Positions 1 through 9,869 of a DNA stretch of 64,000 nucleotides are shown piece after piece. The DNA comes from Procambarus clarkii (taxonomy: Eukaryota; Arthropoda; Malacostraca; Decapoda; Cambaridae): assembly GCF_040958095.1 (NCBI RefSeq), contig NC_091181.1, positions 31,208,095 to 31,272,094 of the forward strand, given 5' to 3'. The notes beneath the pieces were generated by a model. That model saw only the letters and a list, made by a program, of their open reading frames with translations. It was not told the DNA's origin and made no database searches. Made by a program: the position numbers and the translations under genes. The first letter of the stretch is position 1. Every line of letters starts with the position of its first letter.

Positions 1-766
1 TGTGTGCACACAAACATGAACACGCGCAAAAAAATGCTTACTGTACATATTAACACGTGATTTATCTTTCCAGGTATGATGGCAATTAGTGTCGGGGCAG
101 GTAAGTCAGGTGTGGGAGAGGTAAGTAAGTAAGTAAGTCAGGTGTGGGAGAAGCAAGTCAGGGGTGGGGACAAAAATCAAACTGAAATCCCCCCTACAAA
201 ATGCAGTCGAATCACACACGGTAGAAGGGCAGTTATTCCTACGCGGTTCTCCCAATATGGATGTATATACCCTTAAAATTTAAGGCGAGTGAGCATACCA
301 GGTGAGCATTGTAACAGGCCAAAACCAGCCTACTGGAGTGTGGAGTGGAGACAATGGTGGGCATTGTTTCACTCTCTCCAGACGATTCCTTCTATTCTTT
401 CAGGATTTCACTCATTTCTTTGATATCCTGTGTGTATAAACCTTGTCTTATACGTGTTGGTCTAATGGTTTTGGAAGTTCAGTTTTATTTTGTATGTGAA
501 AAAGTATATTTTTTTGTATCTTGTATCTTATGTATTTCAATTACATTTGTATTTATACAAATGTACATGTTAAATGTATATATTGAAATATATACATTTG
601 TATTTCCTTTGTCTTGTATAAAAGCTTCAGCTTCTCTATTTCTTCACTCCAGCTTTCAAAGTTATTTTTGAGTCCAATTGAAAAGATCCATTTTTATATT
701 ATATTTAATATCTATCGAGTGATTGTTTTAAATTAAATGTTAAGGAAAATTTGGCTTCGTATATAA

Positions 767-866
<100 letters not shown>

Positions 867-1345
867 ATATTGTGACGGTTAAGTGTAGGTGTTCGGCAGT
901 CCTCCTAATGGCTGGTGTCAATGCCTATCACATTTTAGAAAAAAAAGATAGACTGCTTGGCTGTTGTCTGTGGTAAAGTAAGGGAAGACACGTAAAAGTC
1001 ATAGTATGAACAATGAAACTTTAATTAACTTGAAAGATTATGAACAAAGGGAATCCCTTGGGTATGTACAGTGCAAACAAACAAGTCAAAAAATATAACA
1101 CAAATTAAGAACAAGGGTGACGTTACTCTACACATAAAATAAAGACAAAGAATGATTAAACAGGTGGTGAGAATATAGCGCTAGCTGAGAACCTCCACCA
1201 ATAAACAGAGTGTATATTAGTTGGTTGTTCACAGCTTGAGAGCACAAGGATATTCTGACTTCAATGGCTGGTTCAGGCCCAGACATCGACTTGGTAGATG
1301 GCGCTGAGGTGCAGGTGTGCAGTCGGCGGGTCACCAATCAGATAT

Positions 1346-1421
<76 letters not shown>

Positions 1422-1461
1422 TATATGTATATATATATAACATATATATATATATATATAA
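1346..1461. repeat. (CA)n(TA)n microsatellite abutting a SINE 3' end
   Basis: CA units pass into TA units with a few interruptions. The tract touches the 3' end of the minus-strand SINE that starts at about 1466. Confidence 0.9.
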
Positions 1462-1465
1462 TAAT

Positions 1466-1660
1466 CTCTGAAAACTCTTTTGGCCCAACCAGGATTCGAA
1501 CCTCTGCCACCCGGGATCACCCCCTGGTGTGCAGGGTGCCGTAACCACTTCACCATTGATCGTCTCACTAGTAAAGGGGTTATAGTACCCTGCACGCCAA
1601 AAGGGGAGGAGTGTTATCCCGGACAGCAAGGGTTCGAATCCTCGTCTCCCCCCCCCCCCC
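1466..1660. mobile_element. Two tRNA-derived SINE heads, head to head
   Basis: A minus-strand copy reads from about 1560 down to 1466 and carries the B-box-like GGTTCGAATCC, followed by the TA tract. A plus-strand copy begins beside it and carries gggttcgaatcc near 1630, ending in a poly-C and A-rich tail. The minus copy shares its body with SINEs at 47960 and 59110. Confidence 0.6.
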
Positions 1661-2140
1661 CCCAGAAAAAAAATAAAAAGAGTTCTTAGTGAGTTATTGC
1701 ATTTGTCATATATAAATTATGATGACAAACACATTAGAGGTAACATGCACGTGACTTGGAATGACTGAAGACCGCCTATGAAATCCCTCAAATCATCGCC
1801 AAACACTTGAAGGATATCTTGACAGCCGGGGGTAGAAAGCATGCCTTGACCCCAAGCAAGCAGGCCAGAGTGAATTCAAGACGAAGATCAAATTACGGAT
1901 TGACAAACCGCACTCTTAATTAAATTATTACCTTGTGTCAAACGTTCGAACTGACCTAATGTCGCTATATTTGTTTACTGAACTTATGGGGATAATCTAT
2001 GTTTTTTTTAAGCATTTATCACATTAATGGGAGGTCCACTGTTGGTCGAATGGATCAGGTGAGAATGGTATGATGTATACCTAATTTGTTTAATGAGTTG
2101 CAGTATTTGTGTAACACCTGAGTTTCCTCTCTATTGTAGT

Positions 2141-2340
2141 GTGGTGACCCTGGCACTGTTGTGGTGACCCTGGCACTGTTGTGGTGACCCTGGCACTGTT
2201 GTGGTGACCCTGGCACTGTTGTGGTGACCCTGGCACTGTTGTGGTGACCTTGGCACTCTTGTGGTGACCCTGGCACTCTTGTGGTGACCCTGGCACTGTT
2301 GGGGTGGCCCTGTCACTGTCCCGGCGACCATGGCACTATC
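2141..2340. repeat. 20-bp minisatellite, about 10 copies
   Basis: Units read gtggtgaccctggcactgtt. The first eight are near identical (2141-2300) and the last two are diverged. The open frames over it on the minus strand are repeat artefacts. Confidence 0.95.
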
Positions 2341-2623
2341 GCGGCGAGTCCTCGGCGAGTGACAGGTGTTGGTGGGTGTAGAGTATATGGAGGTCATGGA
2401 GTATGTGAATGGTTTGTGCCTGGAGCATGCCTAGAGCTTCGGCTTCACACACGTTGGGTCAGCGGTTGGAATCACTTAGAACCCCGGGTGCATGTAACAC
2501 ACACACACACACACACACAGACACACACCTGTACTAGACATAAAGATATCTTCACGCCGGAGGTCACCGTTCCTTGAAGTTATAACGGAGAGCTGGGTTT
2601 TGGCTCATGGAATGTCTTCATCA

Positions 2624-2626
2624 GGT

Positions 2627-2717
<91 letters not shown>

Positions 2718-2720
2718 GTA
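2624..2720. repeat. (TA)n microsatellite
   Basis: Nearly pure TA dinucleotides over about 95 bases. A dispersed-repeat fragment begins shortly after it at 2762. A short (CA)n lies at about 2498-2527. Confidence 0.95.
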
Positions 2721-2761
2721 GCTGTTGTTGTTATAGATTGTTACTCAGAACTAGTTCCAAG

Positions 2762-2812
2762 TAGCACAGGCTATGGCGAGCCCGTAGTGGACTTACCTGG
2801 CACAGGAGCGGT
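2762..2812 (+). repeat. Dispersed repeat, gctatggcgagcccgtag family
   Basis: This 50-bp module (agcacaggctatggcgagcc, then cttacctggcacaggagcgg) recurs at 48311-48366, 59917-59958 and 59968-60016. Partial copies lie at 17506 and inverted at 60145-60172. It contains the short inverted repeat cgggct...agcccg. Confidence 0.8.
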
Positions 2813-2827
2813 GCCTATATGTAGCTG

Positions 2828-3144
2828 ATTGATTGATTGATGAAGATTAAGCCACCCAAAAAGTGGCACGGGCATGAATAGCCCGTAAGTGGTGGCCCTT
2901 TTAAGCCATTACCAGTATCAAGAGCTGATACTGGAGATCTGTGGAGGTGCGAATGCACCCTGCCTGACGGGAGATGTCTCCCTTATGAATGTGTTTAAGA
3001 TGAAGATGAAGCAACCCAAAAGGTGGCACGGGCATAAATAGCCCGTAAGTGGTGGCCCTTTTAAGCCATTACCAGTATCAAGAGCTGATACTGGAGATCT
3101 GTGGAGGTGCGACTGCACCCTGCGTGACGGGAGATGTCTCCCGG
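2828..3144 (+). repeat. Tandem duplicate of a dispersed repeat, period about 168 bp
   Basis: The block from the gattgattgatgaagattaa area through ggtggcacgggcatgaatag, agctgatactggagatctg and gacgggagatgtctccc occurs at 2828-2980. It occurs again, with few changes, at about 2996-3144. Other copies of its first half lie at 10535-10605 and 59800-59853 (+) and at 3195-3262 and 17652-17728 (-). Confidence 0.85.
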
Positions 3145-3194
3145 ACCAAATGGTGACCAGATGGTCTATATGTAGCCACAGAGGCTGGGTTATA

Positions 3195-3262
3195 TATAGA
3201 GGCTTTAAGGGCTATTCATGCCCGTGCCCACCTCTTGGGTGGCTTGATCTTTATCAACCAAT
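3195..3262 (-). repeat. Inverted copy of the gcacgggcatgaatagccc repeat
   Basis: The sequence gggctattcatgcccgtgcc followed by ggtggcttgatctttatcaa is the reverse complement of the start of the block at 2828. Confidence 0.8.
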
Positions 3263-3321
3263 CGGAGAAGCTGGCGGTGTATACCGACCCCCGCCGACAC
3301 TAACCGTACTGGTGTTTGCAG

Positions 3322-3510
3322 GTGTGGGTACCCCTCGGGGTCAAGGTCAAGTCCCGGGACGTGGTGGTGGAGTGGGGCAGGCGTACCGTCAAGGCCGGCC
3401 TCCGGAACGCCACCCCCATTCTCCAAGGTGACCTCTACAACGAGGTCAAGGTCGAGGAGTGCAACTGGTTCCTGGAGAATGGCAACACACTCGTACTCAC
3501 GCTGGAGAAG
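3322..3510 (+). CDS. nudC: NudC, internal exon: second part of the CS (p23-like) domain
   Basis: NudC is a cytoplasmic co-chaperone that works with Hsp90 and supports dynein/LIS1 function, nuclear migration and cytokinesis. This exon translates in phase 0 to 63 residues. It begins VWVPLGVKVKSRDVVV and contains the family signature DLYNEVKVEECNWFLENG, ending in TLVLTLEK, which is the latter two thirds of the CS beta-sandwich. It is bounded by an acceptor (ggtgtttgcag before 3322) and a consensus donor (aag|gtaagt after 3510). It joins in frame to the exon at 4907. NudC is normally about 330 residues, so roughly 180 N-terminal residues (the coiled coil and the first CS strands) are missing. I saw no such exon in 1-3321, so they probably lie before the window. 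Codon use is GC-rich in the third position, unlike the flanking introns. Confidence 0.93.
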
Positions 3511-4135
3511 GTAAGTTGAATTTGGTGAATTTGGAAGTTGAATTTGAATTTCGAAATTTGAATTTTGAGTTTGAAAAGTGCTTGCTGGTGAGCGTATTTG
3601 CCAGCTTTGTGATGTTATCAGTGCATTGTGCCCGTGTTGTTATCACTGGTGCTGCTCATCGCACTAGGCCTAGAGCTCTTGGGCCAGATTCACGAAAGCA
3701 CTTACGCAAGCACTTACGAACGTGTACATCTTTCCTCAATCTTTGACGGCTTTGGTTACATTTATTAAATAGTTTACAAGCATGAAAACTTGCCAATCAA
3801 CTGTTGTTATTGTTATAAACAGCCTCCTGGTGCTTCGGAGCTCATTAACTGTTTAATAATTGTAAACAAAGTCGCCAAACATTGACAAAAGATGTACAGG
3901 TTCGTAAGTGCTTGCGTAAGTGCTTTCGTGAATCTGGCCCCTTGCCACAGCCTTGTACAACAATTTGGGTCAACAACCGAAGCTGAGCCTTGATTATATT
4001 GTCACAGAAATAGTTGAATTGTTGTTGAAATGAGCAAATGTTCTCATTTCGTTGATTAGTGACCTTGTACAAAATATAAATATTGTATTTGAAAAATATA
4101 ATTGTCAAATAAGATGTTTTATAACTAAATTATAA

Positions 4136-4168
<33 letters not shown>

Positions 4169-4906
4169 GTTGGCAAAAAATTCTAAAATATTATAACGTA
4201 GTCTGTCCTTAAGACGTTTTCTATTGTAGGTGATATCATAGAAAATGAGTTAAGAGTGAGGATGAACTTCATCATACTGTACTTAAGTCCTGAAATACTT
4301 TGAGTGCAGTAAATGTCAGCCATGTTTCCTCAGCGGGTGTATGAATGATGTGATTAGGCGAGATAGAGATAATATGTACACATGTACAGTATAGCTGTCA
4401 GCCTTTTATCAGCAGACAACAGGTACATATAGAATTCTGTTACTATAAGGAATATCGGACAAGATAAGTCTCCACAAGAGAACTTGATTAAAGCGCTCAT
4501 TCCAGGCATTTCATATTTGTGTTCTTTTGTAACTGTTGCCACAGTTCTTTGAAGTTTAGTAATCTCTGGTGACAGCTAGAAAGTTATGTCATCACCTGGT
4601 AATCCAGCAATATACATGAATAGGTTCTAGAGATGGTAATAGGAATTGGAGGGAGGTGTGAGGGAAGAGGTCAGAGGATGTGGCAAGAGTCCTTGTGTTG
4701 ACAGAGCCAGGTGTGCCAGCTGGAAGCATGCTTCAGAAGCAGATATGGCAGCAGCGGCAGAAACGGAATGCACTGCTGGAGGGGAGTACCTTAGAATAAA
4801 GGAAACTACTGAATTGTGTACATGTCGTACAAATGTGTACTTTACATTTGCAGTACAGTATTTTTATTATTGCCAGATTCTATGACTAATTTTGATGCTC
4901 CTTTAG
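3511..4906 (+). other. nudC intron with an inserted palindromic element
   Basis: This intron has a gtaagt donor and a tttag acceptor. It contains the 260-bp foldback element at 3681-3940 and an (ATT)n tract at about 4136-4169. The remainder is AT-rich DNA with no recognisable coding content. Confidence 0.85.
3681..3940. mobile_element. 260-bp palindromic (foldback) element
   Basis: The left end gggccagattcacgaaagca is mirrored by tgctttcgtgaatctggccc at the right end. Pairing continues through the acttacgcaagcacttacgaa arms and, more loosely, toward the centre. A possible CTT duplication flanks it. No coding capacity is present, so it is MITE-like and non-autonomous. It sits in the first nudC intron seen here. 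Confidence 0.75.
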
Positions 4907-5109
4907 ATTAACAAGATGGAGTGGTGGTCTCGCTTGGTGACCTCGGACCCAGAGATCAATACACAAAAAGTTAACCCAGAACCCTCAAAATTGGGTGACT
5001 TAGATGGAGAGACAAGAGGCATGGTAGAAAAGATGATGTATGATCAGCGACAAAAGGAGATGGGATTACCTACCTCAGAGGAACAAAAGAAGCAAGATGT
5101 TCTTAAAAA
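4907..5109 (+). CDS. nudC: NudC, penultimate coding exon
   Basis: This 203-nt exon continues from TLEK into [20 protein letters not shown] and on through [19 protein letters not shown] to QKKQDVLK. These are the highly conserved post-CS helices of NudC that take part in dimer and client contacts. The acceptor is gatgctcctttag|att and the donor is aa|gtaagt. The exon ends two bases into a Lys codon that is completed by the G at 7764. Conservation through the whole exon, without stops or frameshifts, argues for a functional gene rather than a retrocopy, as do the introns. The preceding intron is 1396 nt and the following one 2654 nt. Confidence 0.95.
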
Positions 5110-5472
5110 GTAAGTTGTACTGTATTCTGAATCCTCTTCACTCCAACTCCTGTAGTGACCCTGGGAGTTGGTTCCCAGGGTCACAAGGTTGGTTGATAAT
5201 GTACTTAATGTTTTCATATATTTGCCTGAATTTACCTGATGGCCACTACCACACTAGTGGTCTCCATGAGGACAGGAAGCCAGCATCTTGTCAAAGGTCT
5301 CCCCATTTGTCCTGGTGATTTTTTCCTGCTGGATTTTAAAGTTTAGCAAGGTTTTGGCATTTATGGCTTTGGCAGGAAAGGGAAGGAAACTGTCAGGGGA
5401 AAAGTCATTACAGTATGACTATAAAGCAATTAGAAGGGATAAGGATTTGGGATGGGATGTGGGGAAGGAATG

Positions 5473-5562
5473 GTGCCCAACCATTTGGACAGTCAAGGAC
5501 TAAACGCCGATCTGCAAGAAGTGAGACCTTTGCTCTACTCTCCAGTAAAAGTGGTTGGGTGG
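5473..5562 (-). mobile_element. tRNA-derived SINE fragment, Ala-like head
   Basis: Read on the minus strand it begins CCAACCACTTTTACTGGAG, carries CTTGCAGATCGGCGTTTAG and ends near CAAATGGTTGGGC. It is a diverged relative of the copies at 50762 and 56921. Confidence 0.5.
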
Positions 5563-5649
5563 TTTCATGTTGCTGCATGTTAGGTCAGTGACACATACAA
5601 CTTCAAGTCATGTGGGACTTTTTCCCCTGATGAGCTCCAACTTGCCCAT

Positions 5650-6900
5650 TCCTTAATGGGTGTTCCAAGGTATTAAGCAGCAGTTGTTTTGGATCACTGG
5701 TTTTCTGTTTTGCAGCAAGCAAGGTTTTGTGCCAAGTTGGTTGCCCCGGATGTGCTTGGATTTTAGGGACTTGGGTTTGGGGGTGTTGGGCACCTTGACC
5801 GTGGATCTTTCCACACTTCTTCCTTCACTGGTGGGCGTGGTTTGCCCTTCTTCTTTCTTCCCTGCTTATGACTCGGGTGTTTGAGAGTTTCAGACTCAGG
5901 ATAAGATTTGGCTCTGGATGTGGCTTGGGCAGCTCCAGAGGTTACCCCTTCCAATGTGGGTGCGAAGGCAGTTGAGCCGCTCTTTCCTGCCGAGGCTTCC
6001 GAGTCCTCCCAGCCGACTCCTTCTTATGAGGCCTCTCCCTTGAACTCTGTCTATCCTTTCCCGGGCAGTGGGTGTGAATGAGTGTTCAGCCCTAGGGCCC
6101 TTGCCTGCGGTTCCCGGGGTTTGGAAGGGGTCCGATAGGAGATCTCATTGATCCTGTGTGGGGCCCTTCTGCCCCCTCTGCAGGGTCTTCTTTTGCAGGA
6201 CAAATGGTTTTCTTCTACCCCTTCTATGTGTGATTTTGAGTTAGGTGGGCTTTCCCCAGGGTTTGTTTCTGGGTGCCATTGGGTGTTCCAGTTTAGTCTT
6301 TCCAGAGGTTTTCCTCCACCCGGGTTATCCCTGCGGAGGCTCAGGAGGCTATTGGTGCTTGCCTCCAAAGGCGTAACCCGGTTTATGCCTTTGTTATGGA
6401 TACAGCCTCTTTTGAGTTTGGTTCTTTTCCATACTGAGTATTAGGTTCATTATGAGGTTCTAAGAGTCTTCCTGTCTAATGGACTGTCCTTTGGTTTCGC
6501 TAGGGGCTTGGTGCGGCTTTTGTCGTACCTGCATACTTGATTGGTGGGAGGCATCTCCTGTTTTGCAAGGGAGCCCTCTGCAGTCCCTCAATGTGTGCCT
6601 CTTCACCCCTGCAATTCCCCATGATGTGGGTCTTGTGCAGCTGCATGCTTATGTTCCCTTTCTTGTGACTGCCTGTGTGTTGTTTTGGTATGCCTACCTT
6701 TCTGGGTGCCTTCCCTGGATGATGGCAGACTTTACATTTAAAGTATTCATGGGCCATTGCTTCCTTTGCCTCTCTGAAGGGGCCAGGTTCCGGCTCGTGG
6801 TCCCTGGAAGGCAAAAAGACCTCGCCAACTGATGACTCCGAGTACTATGACACTTTATCAGTAAGATAGCTTCAGGGAGCCACTGAGGCTCGCCAAGAAA
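5650..6900 (+). pseudogene. Degenerate coding-like block, probably a retroelement relic
   Basis: Several overlapping frames stay open for 70-117 codons with interruptions, and base composition differs from the AT-rich intron around it. One reads EAQEAIGACLQRRNPVYAF near 6335. No reverse transcriptase, integrase or gag zinc-knuckle motif could be recognised. It resembles a decayed retrotransposon ORF inserted in the nudC intron. The family is not identified and the edges are approximate. Confidence 0.3.
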
Positions 6901-7567
6901 TAGGCATTTCATTTACACTCGACGCTCAATTTTTTGTACATTACTCTACATTATTCTTTCAGTGGTAAGGAAGTTAAAAACGCAAACTCTGTCACTGTTA
7001 TTTTTATAATTACAGTATTTAACATAAGCCTCGTGTGTTATCATTGTTGGATTTTCCTTAACCAACTATATACATATTAACTTTTGTTTGTCAAAATTAC
7101 AAATTGTTCATATATAGGAATATACCATTGTAGCCTACTAGTGCTTGTAGACATCAGATAAGTGTTACATTACATTTTAAGTGTATGATTTTTCTTAATA
7201 CTGTACAGTTTATCATTTTATTGGTAAAAGTAGATACTGTACTGTGCTAGAGTTAAGACTTGTTTGACTAATAAATTTAACATCTCGCTTAATGTTTCTG
7301 TAATGGGATCAAATATATATGTAAGTTTTTTGCTTTCCTATTAAGCTTGTTCCCATGTTAGACTTTGATTTCTTTTTTGTATATACTGCACTGTAATTCA
7401 ATGTGTTTTCATTCGTTTTTCTTTGCATTATATCAGAGGCAAGGAGATGCATGTGCTCTTCTTCTTCTAAATGTACAGTACTGTAGAAGGAAAGCAGCTA
7501 GTAATTTATAGCAGACTCATATGCACATGAGAACTAATTGTTTATTATTACTGTATATAATCTGTCA

Positions 7568-7652
7568 CAAGTCGACTGTCACAAGTCGAGCCTGGCTTCG
7601 GGCCGGGCTTGGGGAGCAGAAGAACTCCCAGAACCCCATCAAGCAGGTATAA
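7568..7652 (-). repeat. Dispersed repeat, cctggttgatggggttctggg family (inverted)
   Basis: The stretch gggcttggggagcagaagaa, then ctcccagaaccccatcaagc, is the reverse complement of copies at 23838-23942, 40033-40098 and 41200-41315. Confidence 0.8.
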
Positions 7653-7763
7653 TGGTGGTATTAATGTAGCCTGTAGCAGAGAAAAACCAATTAACTGTTA
7701 TTAGTTCACAATTTGATGCAATTTATAGAACTAAAATTTCCTTTTTCTTACTTTCTAATTCAG

Positions 7764-7815
7764 GTTCATGGAACAGCACCCAGAAATGGACTTCTCAAAG
7801 TGTAAGTTCAATTAA
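7764..7815 (+). CDS. nudC: NudC, terminal coding exon with stop
   Basis: After the acceptor tttctaattcag, this exon supplies the last residues FMEQHPEMDFSKCKFN and a TAA stop at 7813-7815. The ending matches the conserved NudC C-terminus; family members usually read SKAKFN, here with Cys instead of Ala. Exon lengths 189+203+52 sum to 444 nt, exactly 148 codons including the stop, which supports the splice choices. Any of the ATTAAA at 7831 and the AATAAA at 8011 could serve as a poly(A) signal; the first gives a very short 3' UTR. Confidence 0.94.
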
Positions 7816-7830
7816 TGATGTAAACTTGTA

Positions 7831-7836
7831 ATTAAA
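7831..7836 (+). terminator. Candidate nudC poly(A) signal (ATTAAA)
   Basis: ATTAAA lies 16 bases after the nudC stop codon. A canonical AATAAA follows at 8011-8016. Which is used cannot be told from sequence; the second gives the more usual 3' UTR length. Confidence 0.3.
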
Positions 7837-8533
7837 ATTTGCTGATCCATATGTAATTTTCACTTGTACTGTATAAGCTTTTTCAGTTTAGAATAATTGT
7901 ATTATTTGCAACTCTCCAGTAACCTGTAACTCGCTGCAAATATCTCTTGTTAAACAAAAACAAAAGAAAGGAAAAGTAATATGCACTTCTTATATCTCCT
8001 TAAGTTTTCTAATAAATTTTGATTAGTGTGATTACACTTTTCCTAATAATATCCCAAGAGAATATTACAGCTATCTTAAGAGTTAACTCCCTTCACATAC
8101 TGTGAGAGGCACTGCAGACCACTGGTCCCTTGAGAGGCATTCATTGTCCATAACATGCTTACAACTAAACGATGACTGAAGAGGGTCTGCAAAGAAATTT
8201 GTACGTACAAAATAAGGTACCTAAAACAAAGCGGCAAACACTCATTGAAATATAAAAATGCCATCTTTCACTTCATGTTTCGGTCTTCATAAGATGCTGT
8301 CACTTAATACTTGTGTATACGAAAGACAGATACTAACGACGAGTTGCAAGGCTGAAGGTGTGATGACCAAATCACACATCAGAAAATGGAAAAATGACGA
8401 TATTTCTCCATCTTCAGATATGTCGTTTGGTCATCATGTCAAAAAGACAGATAATTTTGTACTTGTAAATGTTTGTATATGTGAAGTTAGATTTATCTAC
8501 TGAATACAATTATGCTAGTGATTTATGCATGAT

Positions 8534-8822
8534 AATAATAGGATAAAAACCCACACTTGTGTATTTGTGAAATTTATGTAAGGAATTGACACTAAGTCAT
8601 TTGCATTCTCCTGAGTGCTTTTTCAAGGTCTGAGTGTGTGATTAAGAGGAGACTTACATCTCGACGTCTAATCATTGATTAGACGTTGAGGTGTAAGTCT
8701 CCTCCTAATCACACACTCAGACCTTGATAAAGCACTCGGGAGAGTGTGAAAGACTTGGTGTAAATTCCTTACATAAATTTCACAAATACACAAGTGTGGG
8801 TTTTTATCCTATTACAGTATTA
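8534..8822. mobile_element. Palindromic element with arms of about 130 bp
   Basis: The arms meet at gtctaat-cattg-attagac, centred on 8675. Outward pairing runs without register shift to ggataaaaac at 8541 and its complement at 8801-8810. The arms are near identical over about 130 bases each, so the insertion is fairly young. No open frame is present. It lies 720 bases downstream of the nudC stop. Confidence 0.85.
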
Positions 8823-9039
8823 TTATGTCTGTGAGCAGACACTACCATTACTTAATGGTGGTAATAATAATAATAATAATAAAATGATAGTACTGTATAC
8901 TAATACAGTACAGCAGTACACTGACTGAAAATAGGAATGCTATAATCAATAAAAATTAAAAACTTGTCAATTACTAAATGAAAATGCAATACTTTACAGT
9001 ATAAGCAAAAGTGAAAGTTACAGTTCTAATGACAATAAA

Positions 9040-9865
9040 TAAGTATTAGTAATATATAAGAAGTGGGAAAGAAAGATGATGTGTGTGACACTTGAGGTTC
9101 CCAACAAACTAGTCATGTACTCGCTGAGGTGTGCTTGCGGGGGTTGAGTTTCAGCTCTTTGGTCCCACCTCTCAACTGTCAATCTACTGGTGTACAGATT
9201 CCTGAGCTTCTGGAGCTCTATCATTTGAAACTGTGTATGGAGTCAGCCTCCACCACATCACTGCCTAATACATTCCACCTGTTAACTAGACACTGAAAAA
9301 GTTCTTTCTAACGTCCCTGTGGCTCATTTGGGTGCTCAGTTTCCACCTGTGTTCCTTTGTTAGTGTACCACCCATGTTAAACAGTTTATCCTTATCTACC
9401 CTGTCAATTCCCCTGAGAATTTTGTAGGTAGTGATCATGTCTCCCCTTACTTTTCTGTCTTCCAATGTCGTAAGGTGCCTTTCCCGCAGCCTTTCTTCGT
9501 AACTCATGCCACTTAGTTCTGGGACCAGTCTAGTGACATACCTCTGAACTTTCTCCAGCTTCGTCTTGTGCTTGACAAGGTACGGGCTCCCTGCAAGGGC
9601 CGCATTCTCCAGGATTGGTCTTACATATGTGGTATACAAGGTTCTGAAAGATTCCTTACACAGGTTTCTGAAGGCTGTTCTGATGTTAGCTAGCCTTGCG
9701 TATGCTGCAGATGTAATTCATTTCATGTGGGCTTCAGGAGACAGGTTTGGTGTGATATCAACTCCTAGATCTTTCTCTCTGTCTGTTTCATGAAGTACTT
9801 CATCTCCCATTCTCTATCCTGTGTCTGGCCTCTTGTTTCCACCGCCTAGTTTCATTACTTTTCAT
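9040..9865 (-). pseudogene. Non-LTR retrotransposon relic: 3' part of reverse transcriptase ORF
   Basis: On the minus strand, from about 9800 to 9290, the frame reads DREKDLGVDITPNLSPEAHM, then a broken stretch, YTTYVRPILENAA, VKHKTKLEKVQRYVTRLVPE, LTTLEDRKVRGDMITTYKIL and HRWKLSTQMSHRDVRKNFFS. This is the post-RT region of a jockey/CR1-type LINE ORF2. A tail with LRNLYTSRLTVERWDQRAE follows and ends near 9120. The copy is 5' truncated and has stops and frame shifts. A second copy of the same 3' end is at 49585-49900. Confidence 0.85.
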
Positions 9866-9869
9866 TACT

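Larger units (their letters stand above)
5110..7763 (+). other. nudC last intron, carrying a SINE and a degenerate coding-like repeat
   Basis: The intron is flanked by a gtaagt donor and a ttcag acceptor. It holds a minus-strand tRNA-derived SINE near 5473-5562 and a block at about 5650-6900 that is richer in GC and has long but broken open frames. It also holds a reverse-oriented copy of a dispersed repeat at 7568-7652. From 6900 to 7560 I see only AT-rich unique-looking sequence. Confidence 0.8.

Noticed and set aside
2141-2340. CRISPR-like regular repeats here and in other arrays
   Set aside because: Units abut without unique spacers and the genome is eukaryotic; these are minisatellites.
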